Assembly (NCBI RefSeq): GCF_002831665.1
Contig: NZ_CP025118.1
Span: 496,001-560,000 of the forward strand
DNA length: 64,000 nucleotides
Direction: 5' to 3'
DNA from: Lacinutrix sp. Bg11-31
Lineage (GTDB): Bacteria; Bacteroidota; Bacteroidia; Flavobacteriales; Flavobacteriaceae
The position numbers and the translations under genes are program-made. The notes beneath the pieces are model-generated. The model had not been told where the DNA came from and did no database searches. It worked only from the letters and a program-made list of their open reading frames with translations. Numbering within the stretch: position 1 is the stretch's first letter; every line of letters begins with the position of its first letter. Shown piece after piece: positions 27,578 through 36,203 of this stretch.

Positions 27578-28051
27578 ATGAAAATTGTAAAAAAAATATT
27601 ACTCCTATTATTAGTTGCATTCGTAATAGCTCAGTTTTTTGGGCCTGAAAAAAATGAAGGCTCATTAGAATCTGTAGCTGCATTTTTAGAAGAGACTAAA
27701 CCTCCAGAACATGTAAAAACAATACTAGAGCAAGCTTGTTTCGATTGTCATAGTGATGCAACACGTTATCCTTGGTACAACAACATTACACCTGTAAACT
27801 ATTGGATGGCAGACCACGTAAAAGATGGGACAAAACATTTTAACGTTTCTAAATGGACAGGTTCTTCTGTAAAAAGAAAAGACCATAAAATGGAAGAGTT
27901 AATAGAAATGGTAGAAGCAAAAGAGATGCCTTTACCTTCTTACACTTGGACGCATAGTGAAGCTAAATTAAGCGAACAACAAATTAAAGACGTCTTAAAA
28001 TGGGCAAACCAAGTAAGAACAATGTATGCTTTGGCTCCAAGACCACAATAA
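27578..28051 (+). CDS. Haem-binding domain protein (Haem_bd family)
   Basis: Membrane-anchored c-type haem protein. Start MKIVKKILL (27578) gives one N-terminal helix (about 4-22); ATGs at 27551 and 27530 are in frame but would only lengthen the cytoplasmic end. The single haem site is CFDCH (CxxCH, about residue 54), followed by YPWYNNITPVNYWMADHV and a helix ending in KWTGSS. Distal Met/His candidates are in EMPLPSYTWTHSEAK. 157 residues, usual for Haem_bd proteins. The glycosyltransferase gene follows 53 bases on in the same direction. Role presumed in electron transfer or small-molecule sensing. Confidence 0.87.
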   Translation: MKIVKKILLLLLVAFVIAQFFGPEKNEGSLESVAAFLEETKPPEHVKTILEQACFDCHSDATRYPWYNNITPVNYWMADHVKDGTKHFNVSKWTGSSVKRKDHKMEELIEMVEAKEMPLPSYTWTHSEAKLSEQQIKDVLKWANQVRTMYALAPRPQ

Positions 28052-28104
28052 TTTTTTGCTTAAAACCGCATTGTTTTAATAGAACACTTTTTTAAACCTC
28101 CCTC

Positions 28105-29343
28105 TTGAATAAAAAACTTCTTATTATCGGTTTCGTTTGGCCAGAACCTCAAAGTTCTGCAGCAGGAAGCCGAATGATGCAACTTATAGAAATATTTAAA
28201 AGTAAAAATTACGATATTACTTTTGCCACAGCTTGTGCTAAAAGTGATAATGCTTTCGATTTAAAAGAAATAGGAGTAAAGATAGAAAACATTGTCCTTA
28301 ACGATTCTAGTTTCGATGTTTTTGTAAAAGAATTAAATCCAAATGTGGTGCTGTTCGATCGTTTTATGATAGAAGAGCAATTTGGCTGGAGAGTTGCAGC
28401 AAACTGTCCTAAAGCATTAAGAATACTGGACACAGAAGACTTACATTGTTTAAGACGCGGCAGACATCAAGCCTTAAAAGACAATACCGTTTTCGATATT
28501 AGTTATCTATATAACGATACTGCAAAGCGAGAAGTCGCTAGTATTTATAGGTGCGATTTGTCTATTATCATTTCGGAAGTAGAAATGGGAATCTTAAGTC
28601 AACAATTTCATGTTAGCGATGGCTTACTTTGTTACTTGCCATTTTTAGTAGACTCTATATCTCAGAAATCGCAAAAAGCATTACCAGATTTTAAAAAACG
28701 AGAACATTTTATTACCATTGGTAACTTTCTACATCAACCAAATGTAGATGGATTGATACATTTAAAAGAAAATATCTGGCCACTTATTAGAAAAAAACTA
28801 CCTAAAGCCGAAATTCATATTTATGGTGCTTATGTTACAGAACACGCAAAGCAGTTAAATAACGAAAAGGAAGGCTTTATTATAAAAGGCTATGCAGACA
28901 ATGTTAGTAGTCTTATGCAGAATTATAAAATTTGTTTAATACCATTGCGCTATGGAGCAGGTTTAAAAGGTAAAATTTTAGATGCCATGTTAAATGGTGT
29001 GCCATGTGTTACTACAAGTATTGGAGCAGAAGGTATGTATGGCAATTTAGAACCTAATGGATTTATAGAGGATGCTCCTGAAGACTTTGCCGAAAAAGCA
29101 GTAGAACTCTATAACAATAAAATTTTCTGGGCAGGAAAACAGAAATTAGGAATAAACATTATCAATATTCGTTTCGATAAGCAACTCTACACTAAAGATT
29201 TTCTTCTTAAAGTTGAAAACACCCAGAATGCATTAGAAATCCACCGAAGAAATAACTTTACAGGAAGCATGCTTATGCATCATACCATGCAGAGTACAAA
29301 GTTTATGAGTAGATGGATAGAGGAGAAGAATAAAAAAGAATAG
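28105..29343 (+). CDS. Glycosyltransferase, GT-B fold (GT4-like)
   Basis: 412 residues starting at a TTG (28105-28107), since no ATG precedes the conserved N-terminus LLIIGFVWPEPQSSAAGSRM. Two Rossmann-like halves: the first carries the substrate side (about 1-190), the second the nucleotide-sugar site with HFITIGNFLHQPNVDGLIHLK, AEIHIYGAY, and the C-terminal ICLIPLRYGAGLKGKILDAM with TTSIGAEGM, the GT4 EX7E-like region although the motif is degenerate. Cytoplasmic; product unknown, since no polysaccharide cluster surrounds it. Confidence 0.85.
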   Translation: MNKKLLIIGFVWPEPQSSAAGSRMMQLIEIFKSKNYDITFATACAKSDNAFDLKEIGVKIENIVLNDSSFDVFVKELNPNVVLFDRFMIEEQFGWRVAANCPKALRILDTEDLHCLRRGRHQALKDNTVFDISYLYNDTAKREVASIYRCDLSIIISEVEMGILSQQFHVSDGLLCYLPFLVDSISQKSQKALPDFKKREHFITIGNFLHQPNVDGLIHLKENIWPLIRKKLPKAEIHIYGAYVTEHAKQLNNEKEGFIIKGYADNVSSLMQNYKICLIPLRYGAGLKGKILDAMLNGVPCVTTSIGAEGMYGNLEPNGFIEDAPEDFAEKAVELYNNKIFWAGKQKLGINIINIRFDKQLYTKDFLLKVENTQNALEIHRRNNFTGSMLMHHTMQSTKFMSRWIEEKNKKE

Positions 29344-29385
29344 TTTATCTTTTAATATAATCGCTATTAATTAAAAACCATAATT

Positions 29386-30951
29386 ATGAAACTTACCACA
29401 CTTAAAAAAACAATGCTATTAGTATTATTAGGGTTTACCATTATGGTAAATGCCCAAATGAATACTAAGCAAGTAGACTCATTAGTAAATTATGCTATGA
29501 GTAAATTTAATGTTGCCGGTTGTGCCGTTGCTGTTGTAAAAGATGGCAAAGTAATTCATAGTAAAGGTTATGGTGTTAAATCTATTATCTCTAAAAGTCC
29601 TGTAAACGAACACACTCAGTTTGCTATTGCATCCAATAGTAAGGCATTTACAACTGCCGCTTTGGCGATTTTAGTTGAAGAAGGAAAAATTAACTGGCTA
29701 GATAAAGTAAAAGATCACATTCCAGAGTTTACAATGTATAATCAATATGTTGAAGATAATTTCAACATCCAAGATCTAGTAACACACCGAAGCGGTTTAG
29801 GTTTAGGAATGGGAGATTTAATGTTTTTTCCCGATGGTACAGATTTTAAAATGGAAGATTTACTAAGTAGTTTTCAATATTTTAAACCAGAATCGGCTTT
29901 TAGAACCAAATGGGATTACGATAATTTATTATACATAGTAGCAGGAGAGCTTATTGCAAGAAAAAGTGGCATGACTTGGGAGGCCTATATTAAAAGGAAT
30001 ATTCTAGAACCATTGGCTATGGATAATACCTATGCTTCTTTAGATAGAATAAAAGACACCAGTAATCTATCATCATCGCATGCAGTGGAAAAAGGTGAGA
30101 TTAGAGTAATACCAACTTTTAAAGAAATGATGAATGGTGCTGCAGGTGGTATTTTCTCTAATGTAGATGATCTTTCGCAATGGATGTTACTACAATTAAA
30201 TAAAGGAAAATTTGGAGACAGTTTGAAGCAGCAATTGTTTTCAGAAAAAAATCATCGCGAAATGTGGAGAGTACACACTGTTATGAGTGCAGATCCAAAT
30301 CCAAGATACAATTCTCACTTTGCAGGTTATGGTTTAGGTTGGTTTCTATCTGATGTAAAAGGTAATATGAAAGTAGAACACACAGGCGGATTACCAGGAA
30401 TGCTTTCTAACACCGTTTTAATTCCAGATCTTAACCTTGGTGTTGTTATTTTAACCAATACTAGCGACGATGGTGGTGCATTATTCTCGGCTGTAGCAAA
30501 TGCTATAACAGACGATTATTTAGGTCTTGACAATTTTAATTGGGTAGATAAATACGCAGCATATTATAAACAACGCGCTACTGGAAATGATGATGCATCA
30601 AAAAAAGTATGGGATGCTATTGCTACTGTAGATGCTTCGCATATTAAGCATAAAAAATATACTGGTTTTTATAAAGATAATTGGTTTGGTAAAGCCCAAG
30701 TTTTTAAGAAAAAAGGAAAACTATACATTCAGTTTTTGCGCTCACCAAAACTAAATGGAGAATTACAATATTATAAAGATAATACCTTTGCAGTAAAGTG
30801 GGAATACCAAGATATGAATGCAGATGCCTTTGTTACTTTTAGTTTAGATGCTAAAGAGAAAGCACAAAGTATTGCTATAAAAGGTATTTCTCCAAACATC
30901 GATTTTAGTTTCGATTTTCAAGATTTAGATTTAAAACGTGTAAAGGAATAG
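29386..30951 (+). CDS. Serine hydrolase, class C beta-lactamase / PBP-like family
   Basis: 521 residues with a signal peptide ending MVNAQ. Beta-lactamase domain (about 25-370): SxxK as SNSKAF (about 83-86), the Tyr motif WDYDNLLY (YxN as YDN, about 185) and HTGG (about 340). The C-terminal 110 residues form a DUF3471-like beta domain (KKYTGFYKDNW, LYIQFLRSPKL). Such proteins act on D-Ala peptides, esters or amides in the periplasm; which one cannot be read from sequence. Monocistronic, between the glycosyltransferase (43 bases upstream) and a repeat region. Confidence 0.9.
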   Translation: MKLTTLKKTMLLVLLGFTIMVNAQMNTKQVDSLVNYAMSKFNVAGCAVAVVKDGKVIHSKGYGVKSIISKSPVNEHTQFAIASNSKAFTTAALAILVEEGKINWLDKVKDHIPEFTMYNQYVEDNFNIQDLVTHRSGLGLGMGDLMFFPDGTDFKMEDLLSSFQYFKPESAFRTKWDYDNLLYIVAGELIARKSGMTWEAYIKRNILEPLAMDNTYASLDRIKDTSNLSSSHAVEKGEIRVIPTFKEMMNGAAGGIFSNVDDLSQWMLLQLNKGKFGDSLKQQLFSEKNHREMWRVHTVMSADPNPRYNSHFAGYGLGWFLSDVKGNMKVEHTGGLPGMLSNTVLIPDLNLGVVILTNTSDDGGALFSAVANAITDDYLGLDNFNWVDKYAAYYKQRATGNDDASKKVWDAIATVDASHIKHKKYTGFYKDNWFGKAQVFKKKGKLYIQFLRSPKLNGELQYYKDNTFAVKWEYQDMNADAFVTFSLDAKEKAQSIAIKGISPNIDFSFDFQDLDLKRVKE

Positions 30952-30969
30952 TATTCTGTCATTCGTTTT

Positions 30970-31052
30970 GTCATTCCTGCGAAAGCAGGAATCCACTTTC
31001 GTAATATTGATGATAGTATCCTCTGTCATTCCTGCGAATGCAGGAGTCCACT
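30970..31052. repeat. Two copies of a TCATTCCTGC intergenic repeat
   Basis: Copies at 30970-31001 and 31025-31052, each reading gtcattcctgcgaa then a short complement caggaa/caggag and tccact. Each can fold into a small hairpin. The same sequence occurs at 53756-53828 and 54031-54103, so it is a dispersed repeat of this genome. Confidence 0.75.
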
Positions 31053-31070
31053 TCTACAGTATAGTGAATA

Positions 31071-31118
31071 ACTATAAAAAAGCCTCAAGAAATTAATTTC
31101 TTGAGGCTTTTTTATAGT
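31071..31118. terminator. Long bidirectional terminator hairpin
   Basis: A 48-base perfect palindrome (24 bases each side, 31071-31094 and 31095-31118) with A/T-rich outer ends and the gcctcaag core. It lies between the converging serine hydrolase and J-KTSC genes. Confidence 0.85.
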
Positions 31119-31136
31119 TAAGGTTTTGCTTGCTAA

Positions 31137-31583
31137 TTAAGCAACAACTTCTTTCTTTTTAATTTTTCTGTATGTAAACGAGTTAAAAATACTACGTTTA
31201 GCAAAACGCGTTTGCTTATCACTTTGAGAAAATTTAATGTATAATGCTTTATTTACACCAAAGTACTCGTAGGTATTACCATCTAAAAAAGTTACTTCTA
31301 AAAGTAAGCCTTTATGTTTCCAATCCATAATTGGAGATGTAATAGTGGTATTGTATTCTTCTAAATTAGCAGTGTGAGTTTCTGGAGCTATACTTACTAA
31401 AAAGTGGTAAGCATCAATAACCTTACGACCCATTTCTTCAGCCTCTACAGCTTTTTCATCTTCATCTTGAAACTTATCTGGATGCCATTCCTTTACTAGG
31501 TTTCTATACTTCTTTTTAAGCTCTCCAAGTGTTGGTTTTGCTTCAACTTGAAATAATTTTCTGTACTCGTTAATACGCTTCAT
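31137..31583 (-). CDS. J-domain protein with C-terminal KTSC domain
   Basis: 148 residues. Residues about 5-65 are a DnaJ J-domain with the HPD tripeptide in WHPDKFQDED; such domains stimulate Hsp70 ATPase activity. Residues about 85-145 (VTFLDGNTYEYFGVNKALY, FNSFTYRKI) match the KTSC domain, a small domain named after a lysyl-tRNA-synthetase-linked family whose role is unclear. There is no Gly/Phe or zinc-finger region, so it is not a canonical DnaJ. Monocistronic, cytoplasmic. Its 5' side faces the accessory island at 31.6-33.5 kb. Confidence 0.83.
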   Translation of the reverse strand: MKRINEYRKLFQVEAKPTLGELKKKYRNLVKEWHPDKFQDEDEKAVEAEEMGRKVIDAYHFLVSIAPETHTANLEEYNTTITSPIMDWKHKGLLLEVTFLDGNTYEYFGVNKALYIKFSQSDKQTRFAKRSIFNSFTYRKIKKKEVVA

Positions 31584-31618
31584 AATAAATGCTATTTTTA
31601 ATAGTGCGCGAAAGTACT

Positions 31619-31690
31619 CTTTTGTTTTCGATTTTGAGGTTTAAATGTTTAAGAAGTTTGTTTTTAGGTGGTTTCGAATTTAAATTAACG
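31619..31690. repeat. Left direct repeat bounding an accessory island
   Basis: The segment 31651-31690 recurs at 33426-33464 with a single one-base gap, and the preceding 30 bases are also similar. The two copies bracket about 1.7 kb holding two accessory genes, as expected for an inserted or excisable segment. Confidence 0.7.
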
Positions 31691-31791
31691 GTTATGTATA
31701 ACTTAAGTTAGCATTTTGTATGCGAGGATTTTCCGCAGGAAAATCAGACGTAACAAAAACGCTCTAAATTACGCATTATTTTTATACGATA

Positions 31792-32403
31792 TTAGCAGCT
31801 GTTTTTTATTTTCGGTTCATAATTATTCGGAATAAAAACATTGTTTTCAGATTTCTCTATTAGAATTTCTAATAATTTTTGAATATCGTCAGCGTTATAT
31901 TCCGTAGTTTTTATTGAGATTTCAGATTTTGATTTGAAATCAAGTTTTAAATTTTTACTAAATCGGTCAAATTGGATTTGAGTGAGTTCATTCAGATTTC
32001 TTTTCGGATGCCAACGTTTATTTAAAATTAGTTCGTTGTCTTTGATAAATATTGTGAATGGTTTTTTTGCATTATAGATAAAATGCATAATAAACTCAAC
32101 TATTGAATGCACCCAAAAAATCAAAATAATAAAAATCACGTTACTATAATTATCATTAATAATTAAAAGAGTTGTCCAAAATGATGCAATAACGAATGAA
32201 AAAATACTTATTTTTTTTGTTTGACTACGAATTTTAAAGTCAGATTCGTAGTCATTATTTAAAATGGCATAATCTTCTAAAAAAGAGGTTAAAAAAATTA
32301 ACACAATCAATAATATATTCAGCGCAAGAGGAAATTCTGTTCGCTTAACTTGTCCGTAAGCTAAAATTGTAATTAGTAGTATAAATGGTATAAAATATTT
32401 CAT
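31792..32403 (-). CDS. Small membrane protein, accessory gene
   Basis: 203 residues. N-terminal half has four hydrophobic segments (about 1-20, 26-45, 68-85, 88-110), then a soluble domain of about 90 residues (FIKDNELILNKRWHPKRN, then IQFDRFSKNLKLDFKSKS) that resembles PH-like/YcxB-type beta domains; this is a weak impression. Lower G+C than neighbours. Flanked by palindromic repeats on both sides and the direct repeats at 31.6 and 33.4 kb, so it looks recently acquired. Function unknown. Confidence 0.68.
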   Translation of the reverse strand: MKYFIPFILLITILAYGQVKRTEFPLALNILLIVLIFLTSFLEDYAILNNDYESDFKIRSQTKKISIFSFVIASFWTTLLIINDNYSNVIFIILIFWVHSIVEFIMHFIYNAKKPFTIFIKDNELILNKRWHPKRNLNELTQIQFDRFSKNLKLDFKSKSEISIKTTEYNADDIQKLLEILIEKSENNVFIPNNYEPKIKNSC

Positions 32404-32428
32404 TAGTTGTTGGTCTGCTCAAATTTCT

Positions 32429-32557
32429 GCTAACGTTTGGTATAAGATTAGTTGCGTTGTTTAGGTAACTAATTTGTGCAAATACAAACCGAATAGAAAA
32501 TCTGCAATAATTTTTGTAAGCAGCCTTGCACCAGCAATATTATAGAGTGTTGGCCAC
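32429..32557. repeat. Long imperfect palindromic intergenic repeat
   Basis: About 130 bases beginning ctaacgtttggtataaga and ending with the near-complement ttatagagtgttggcc. Internal pieces (gattagttgc...gtaactaattt; gcaataatttttg...) also pair. It has the shape of folded, cassette-associated recombination sites, and I recall similar segments scattered in flavobacterial genomes, but no match was run. Confidence 0.5.
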
Positions 32558-32618
32558 TAAACACCATAAACGAATGGTTATTCCGTATTATTTCAATATT
32601 AAATTCTTAGCGTCATTG

Positions 32619-33074
32619 TTATTTAACCGATTTTATCTCATGGAGGAGGATTTTAACAGTTGTGTTGCCTATATTTTCAACATAATGTTTTGTTGTTTTG
32701 TCCGCCCAAAAAACCGTTCCAGTTACTTCATTATAGTCAACAGGTTGTCCGTTTTCTGGATAGACCCTTATGTTTCCACCTGATACTACATATTCTGTTT
32801 TGGCAGGATGGTTATGCAAATTATCTTTTTCTCCCGGCCTAAGAGTATACTCTACAATTCTTACATACTCATTCTCTAGTAGTACTTTGTAATTATTTGG
32901 GGAAACTTTGACAACGTCTATTTCTACATTTGAGGAGTCGGTTGTCAATGAGACTTTATCTTTTATGGTATCAATGGATGTATTTGGATTAATGTCCTTT
33001 GACTTTTTGTTTTGATTACAAGAGGTTGCTATATAGCAAATTGAAATTAGAAAAATTAATTTGGTCATATTCAT
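32619..33074 (-). CDS. Cupin-domain lipoprotein
   Basis: 151 residues with a lipobox (IATSCNQN). The mature C-terminal 90 residues form a single cupin barrel: YTLRPGEKDNLHNHPAKTEYV carries the first motif (G...HxH...E) and HYVENIGNTTVKILLHEI the second (degenerate). The ligands His, His and Glu in motif 1 are present; motif 2 has His in KHYVENIGN. Possibly a metal-bound sensor or binding protein in the periplasm, no partner seen. Part of the accessory island with the membrane protein at 31.8 kb. Confidence 0.78.
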   Translation of the reverse strand: MNMTKLIFLISICYIATSCNQNKKSKDINPNTSIDTIKDKVSLTTDSSNVEIDVVKVSPNNYKVLLENEYVRIVEYTLRPGEKDNLHNHPAKTEYVVSGGNIRVYPENGQPVDYNEVTGTVFWADKTTKHYVENIGNTTVKILLHEIKSVK

Positions 33075-33232
33075 AATTTAGTCATTTTGTTTTAGTCAAG
33101 GTACTTATTATAATCCAATAACGTGCAATTGGAGTTCCAATTCTGTTAGTCACCTGAAATTTTCAAACGCCACAATAATTTAAATCGTATTTCTTGGATT
33201 CAATATTCTTAGCTTACGCCCAACAGTTAAAC

Positions 33233-33300
33233 TGATATGCAACCGTTTTAATGTTTTATATCAGTAGCTTAAATTCGAAGTTTGACTATTTTTTTTAAGT
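33233..33300. repeat. Hairpin repeat, copy A
   Basis: A 31-base stem-loop (33233-33263; tgatat...atatca ends) followed by the conserved tail ttaaattcgaagtttgacta and a T run. Copies B (33472-33540) and C (47139-47225) share both the 31-base stem-loop length and the tail. Confidence 0.75.
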
Positions 33301-33399
33301 CAAGTATTATAAATACTGAAATTTAAGGGTAGTTATAGAAGTGTTTAATATATTATTGTAAGTAGTTTTATTCGCAACCAATCTCAACTAACTCCTCCA

Positions 33400-33540
33400 T
33401 TTTTTTGTTTTGGATTTAGAGGTTTAAGAAGTTTGTTTTTAGGTGTTTCGAATTTAAATTAACGTATTACTTGATATACAACTGTTTTAATGTTTTATAT
33501 CAGCAGTTAGTTTAAATTCGAAGTTCGACTATTTTTTTTA
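33400..33540. repeat. Right direct repeat plus hairpin repeat copy B
   Basis: 33426-33464 is the right-hand copy of the direct repeat at 31651-31690. It runs straight into hairpin repeat copy B (33472-33502) and its tail. Together 33447-33464 and 33506-33522 form an outer inverted repeat (ttcgaatttaaattaac and its complement), so the whole is a nested palindrome just before the ABC-F gene. The rest of 33075-33607 shows no gene; a palindrome aattggagttccaatt lies at 33127-33142. Confidence 0.7.
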
Positions 33541-33607
33541 TAAAGTCAACTTTTAATAAAGAGAATATTAGCCTTTTTCTTAATTTCGCAATCTCAAAGA
33601 AATAAAT

Positions 33608-35239
33608 ATGATTACAGTAGATAACTTAGCAGTAGAATTTAGTGGTACAACGTTATTTAGCGATGTAAATTTCGTTATTAATCCTAACGATAAGATTGCA
33701 CTTATGGGAAAAAATGGAGCAGGAAAATCTACTATGATGAAAATTGTAGCAGGCGCTCAAAGTCCTACTAGAGGAAAAATAAGTCATCCAAAGGAAACTG
33801 TAATCGCATACCTTCCGCAGCATTTGCTAACACAAGATAATTGTACTGTTTTTGAAGAAGCATCGAAAGCATTTGCTCACGTTTTTAAAATGAAGAGTGA
33901 AATGGACGCGTACAATAAAGCCCTAGAAACAAGAACGGATTACGAGAGCGACGAATACATGTCTATTATCGAGAAGGTAAGTGAGTTAGGCGAGCAATTC
34001 TACGCTTTAGAAGATGTTAATTACGATGCTGAGGTAGAGAAAGCCCTAAAAGGTCTTGGTTTTAAGCAAGAAGATTTTACAAGATTAACTAACGAGTTTT
34101 CTGGAGGTTGGAGAATGCGTATTGAGTTGGCTAAAATTTTGCTTCAGAAACCAGATTTAATTTTATTAGATGAGCCTACAAACCATATTGATATAGAATC
34201 TGTAATTTGGTTAGAAGATTTCTTAGTTAATAAAGCCAATGCGGTAATGGTTATTTCTCACGATAGAGCCTTTATCGATAATATTACCAATCGTACTATA
34301 GAAGTTACTATGGGACGTATTTACGATTACAAGGCTAACTATTCGCATTACTTACAATTAAGAGAAGAGCGAAGAGTACACCAAGTAAAAGCATACCAAG
34401 AGCAACAAAAGTTTATTGCTGATAATCAACAATTTATTGATCGTTTTAAGGGTACTTTTTCTAAAACAAACCAAGTAACCTCTAGAGAGCGTATGCTTGA
34501 GAAGTTACAAATTATAGAAATTGATGAGGTGGATACTGCAGCCTTGAAACTAAAGTTCCCATCTGCACAGCGTTCTGGAGATTATCCGGTAATGGTAGAA
34601 GATTTAACTAAAAGCTACGGCGATCTTACGGTATTTAAAAATGCTAGTTTCTCTATTGCTAGAGGCGAGAAAGTAAGTTTTGTAGGAAGAAATGGTGAAG
34701 GTAAATCTACCATGATTAAATCTATTCTTGGCGAAATTGAAGTAGAAGGGAAGTGTAGTTTAGGCCATAATGTACAGGTTGGTTATTTTGCACAAAACCA
34801 AGCCGCTTTATTGGATACAGAATTAACTGTTTTTCAAACAGTAGATTTAGTAGCAAAAGGCGATGTAAGAACACAAATTAAAAATATTTTAGGTCGTTTT
34901 ATGTTTAAAGGCGACGATATAGAAAAGAAAGTAAGTGTATTATCTGGAGGAGAAAAAACCAGATTGGCAATGGTAAAACTATTACTAGAACCTGTAAACT
35001 TGCTTATTCTCGATGAGCCTACAAACCACTTAGATTTAAAATCTAAAGATGTTTTAAAAGAAGCGCTTCAAAGTTTTGATGGTACATTAATATTAGTATC
35101 TCACGATCGTGATTTCTTACAAGGTTTATCTCAAAAGGTATTCGAATTTAAAGACCAACGTGTTATCGAGCATTTTGAAACTATTGATGCCTTTTTAGAA
35201 AGAAACCGTATTAAGAGTATTAAAGAAATGGACCTATAG
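33608..35239 (+). CDS. ABC-F family ATPase (translation factor type)
   Basis: 543 residues with two ABC domains and no membrane part. First: Walker A MGKNGAGKST, signature FSGGWRMRIEL, Walker B LILLDEPTNHID. Linker (about 240-330) is the helical ABC-F insert (KFIADNQQFIDRFKGTFSKT, in part). Second: Walker A VGRNGEGKST, signature LSGGEKTRLAM, Walker B LLILDEPTNHLD. Both catalytic Glu residues are present. Length fits EttA/YbiT-type factors that bind the ribosomal E site; a Uup-type C-terminal coiled extension is lacking. Its stop lies 3 bases from the stop of the convergent DUF4421 gene. Confidence 0.93.
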   Translation: MITVDNLAVEFSGTTLFSDVNFVINPNDKIALMGKNGAGKSTMMKIVAGAQSPTRGKISHPKETVIAYLPQHLLTQDNCTVFEEASKAFAHVFKMKSEMDAYNKALETRTDYESDEYMSIIEKVSELGEQFYALEDVNYDAEVEKALKGLGFKQEDFTRLTNEFSGGWRMRIELAKILLQKPDLILLDEPTNHIDIESVIWLEDFLVNKANAVMVISHDRAFIDNITNRTIEVTMGRIYDYKANYSHYLQLREERRVHQVKAYQEQQKFIADNQQFIDRFKGTFSKTNQVTSRERMLEKLQIIEIDEVDTAALKLKFPSAQRSGDYPVMVEDLTKSYGDLTVFKNASFSIARGEKVSFVGRNGEGKSTMIKSILGEIEVEGKCSLGHNVQVGYFAQNQAALLDTELTVFQTVDLVAKGDVRTQIKNILGRFMFKGDDIEKKVSVLSGGEKTRLAMVKLLLEPVNLLILDEPTNHLDLKSKDVLKEALQSFDGTLILVSHDRDFLQGLSQKVFEFKDQRVIEHFETIDAFLERNRIKSIKEMDL

Positions 35240-35242
35240 GTT

Positions 35243-36199
35243 TTACTTCTTTTTTACTTTTTCTTTAATCCAATCTACACTTCTTTTTGCAGATTTAGGC
35301 GCATTAAAACGATACCCAAAATAGAGTTTTGCATAACTTCTATCGCTAATAATATTGGTTTTTGTTTTGGCATTCGATGCATTAGAATCGAAATTAAAAT
35401 TAGCACCTGCAACAAAGTCTGGAGAGGTATAACCAAAGTATAGACCTAAGTTTAAAGCTGTAGTAAATAAAGTATTTTGTTCGTTTATATCGCCTAAAGC
35501 GTAGTTTGTAAAACGTACACCAATAGCAGGAGAAATAGAGGGCGTAACAAACCAGCTTTTTTCTAAAACCCAAGTGTAGTAATAGTCTGAAGCTATAGAA
35601 ATGTTATAGAAATTTTGAGCTTCTTTTTCATTCTCTACATAATCCGAAATACGCTGGTAACCATAACGTAAACTTGGTATTAAGCTTCCTGCACTTTTGC
35701 GTTGCCACTCGGTATTATATAATACGTGTTTTAGTGAGAAATTTGGATTCATAACGTAAGACGTTGCTCCATTCCAGCTTATGGTTTTAAAGTTAGGAAA
35801 CTCCTCTTGCACACCTTCTAATATTTCACCATCTCTATAAAAACCACGAACGCGTCTGTATTGAATATTCTGTATCCATTGCTTTAAGAACAAACGGATT
35901 TTAATATCTTGAAAAGCCGTTTTATAAGGTAAGTTTTTCGCTTTTGGCGAAAAACCAATACTTAAACCCAGAAATTCATAATTAGCAGATAGCGTAAATT
36001 TAAAATTGTTATTAGCCGTTAAGCTAAAATTCTCGGTGTCGTTATTTTGTATGGAATACGATTCTGTTTGTGTATTAATATTTGCTTTCAGCATTATTTT
36101 ATGCTTAAAAGAAGTAATGTAAGTAGAGTCGTTTTCGGTTTCTTGGCTGTAGCTAAAAACAGTAAAACACATTAAAAATACGAGTAAGCTATACTTCAT
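35243..36199 (-). CDS. DUF4421 outer-membrane beta-barrel protein
   Basis: 318 residues, signal peptide ending VFSYSQ. Alternating strands with aromatic ends throughout (FSLTANNNFKFTLSANYEFL, SLRYGYQRISDYV, YYYTWVLEKSWFV) and a closing KLYFGYRFNAPK, the DUF4421 ending. Likely an outer-membrane barrel of unknown function. Starts 4 bases after the sirtuin stop, so it is co-transcribed with it, an odd pairing of an envelope protein with a cytoplasmic deacylase. It converges with the ABC-F gene, 3 bases apart. Confidence 0.77.
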   Translation of the reverse strand: MKYSLLVFLMCFTVFSYSQETENDSTYITSFKHKIMLKANINTQTESYSIQNNDTENFSLTANNNFKFTLSANYEFLGLSIGFSPKAKNLPYKTAFQDIKIRLFLKQWIQNIQYRRVRGFYRDGEILEGVQEEFPNFKTISWNGATSYVMNPNFSLKHVLYNTEWQRKSAGSLIPSLRYGYQRISDYVENEKEAQNFYNISIASDYYYTWVLEKSWFVTPSISPAIGVRFTNYALGDINEQNTLFTTALNLGLYFGYTSPDFVAGANFNFDSNASNAKTKTNIISDRSYAKLYFGYRFNAPKSAKRSVDWIKEKVKKK

Positions 36200-36203
36200 T
36201 TAA

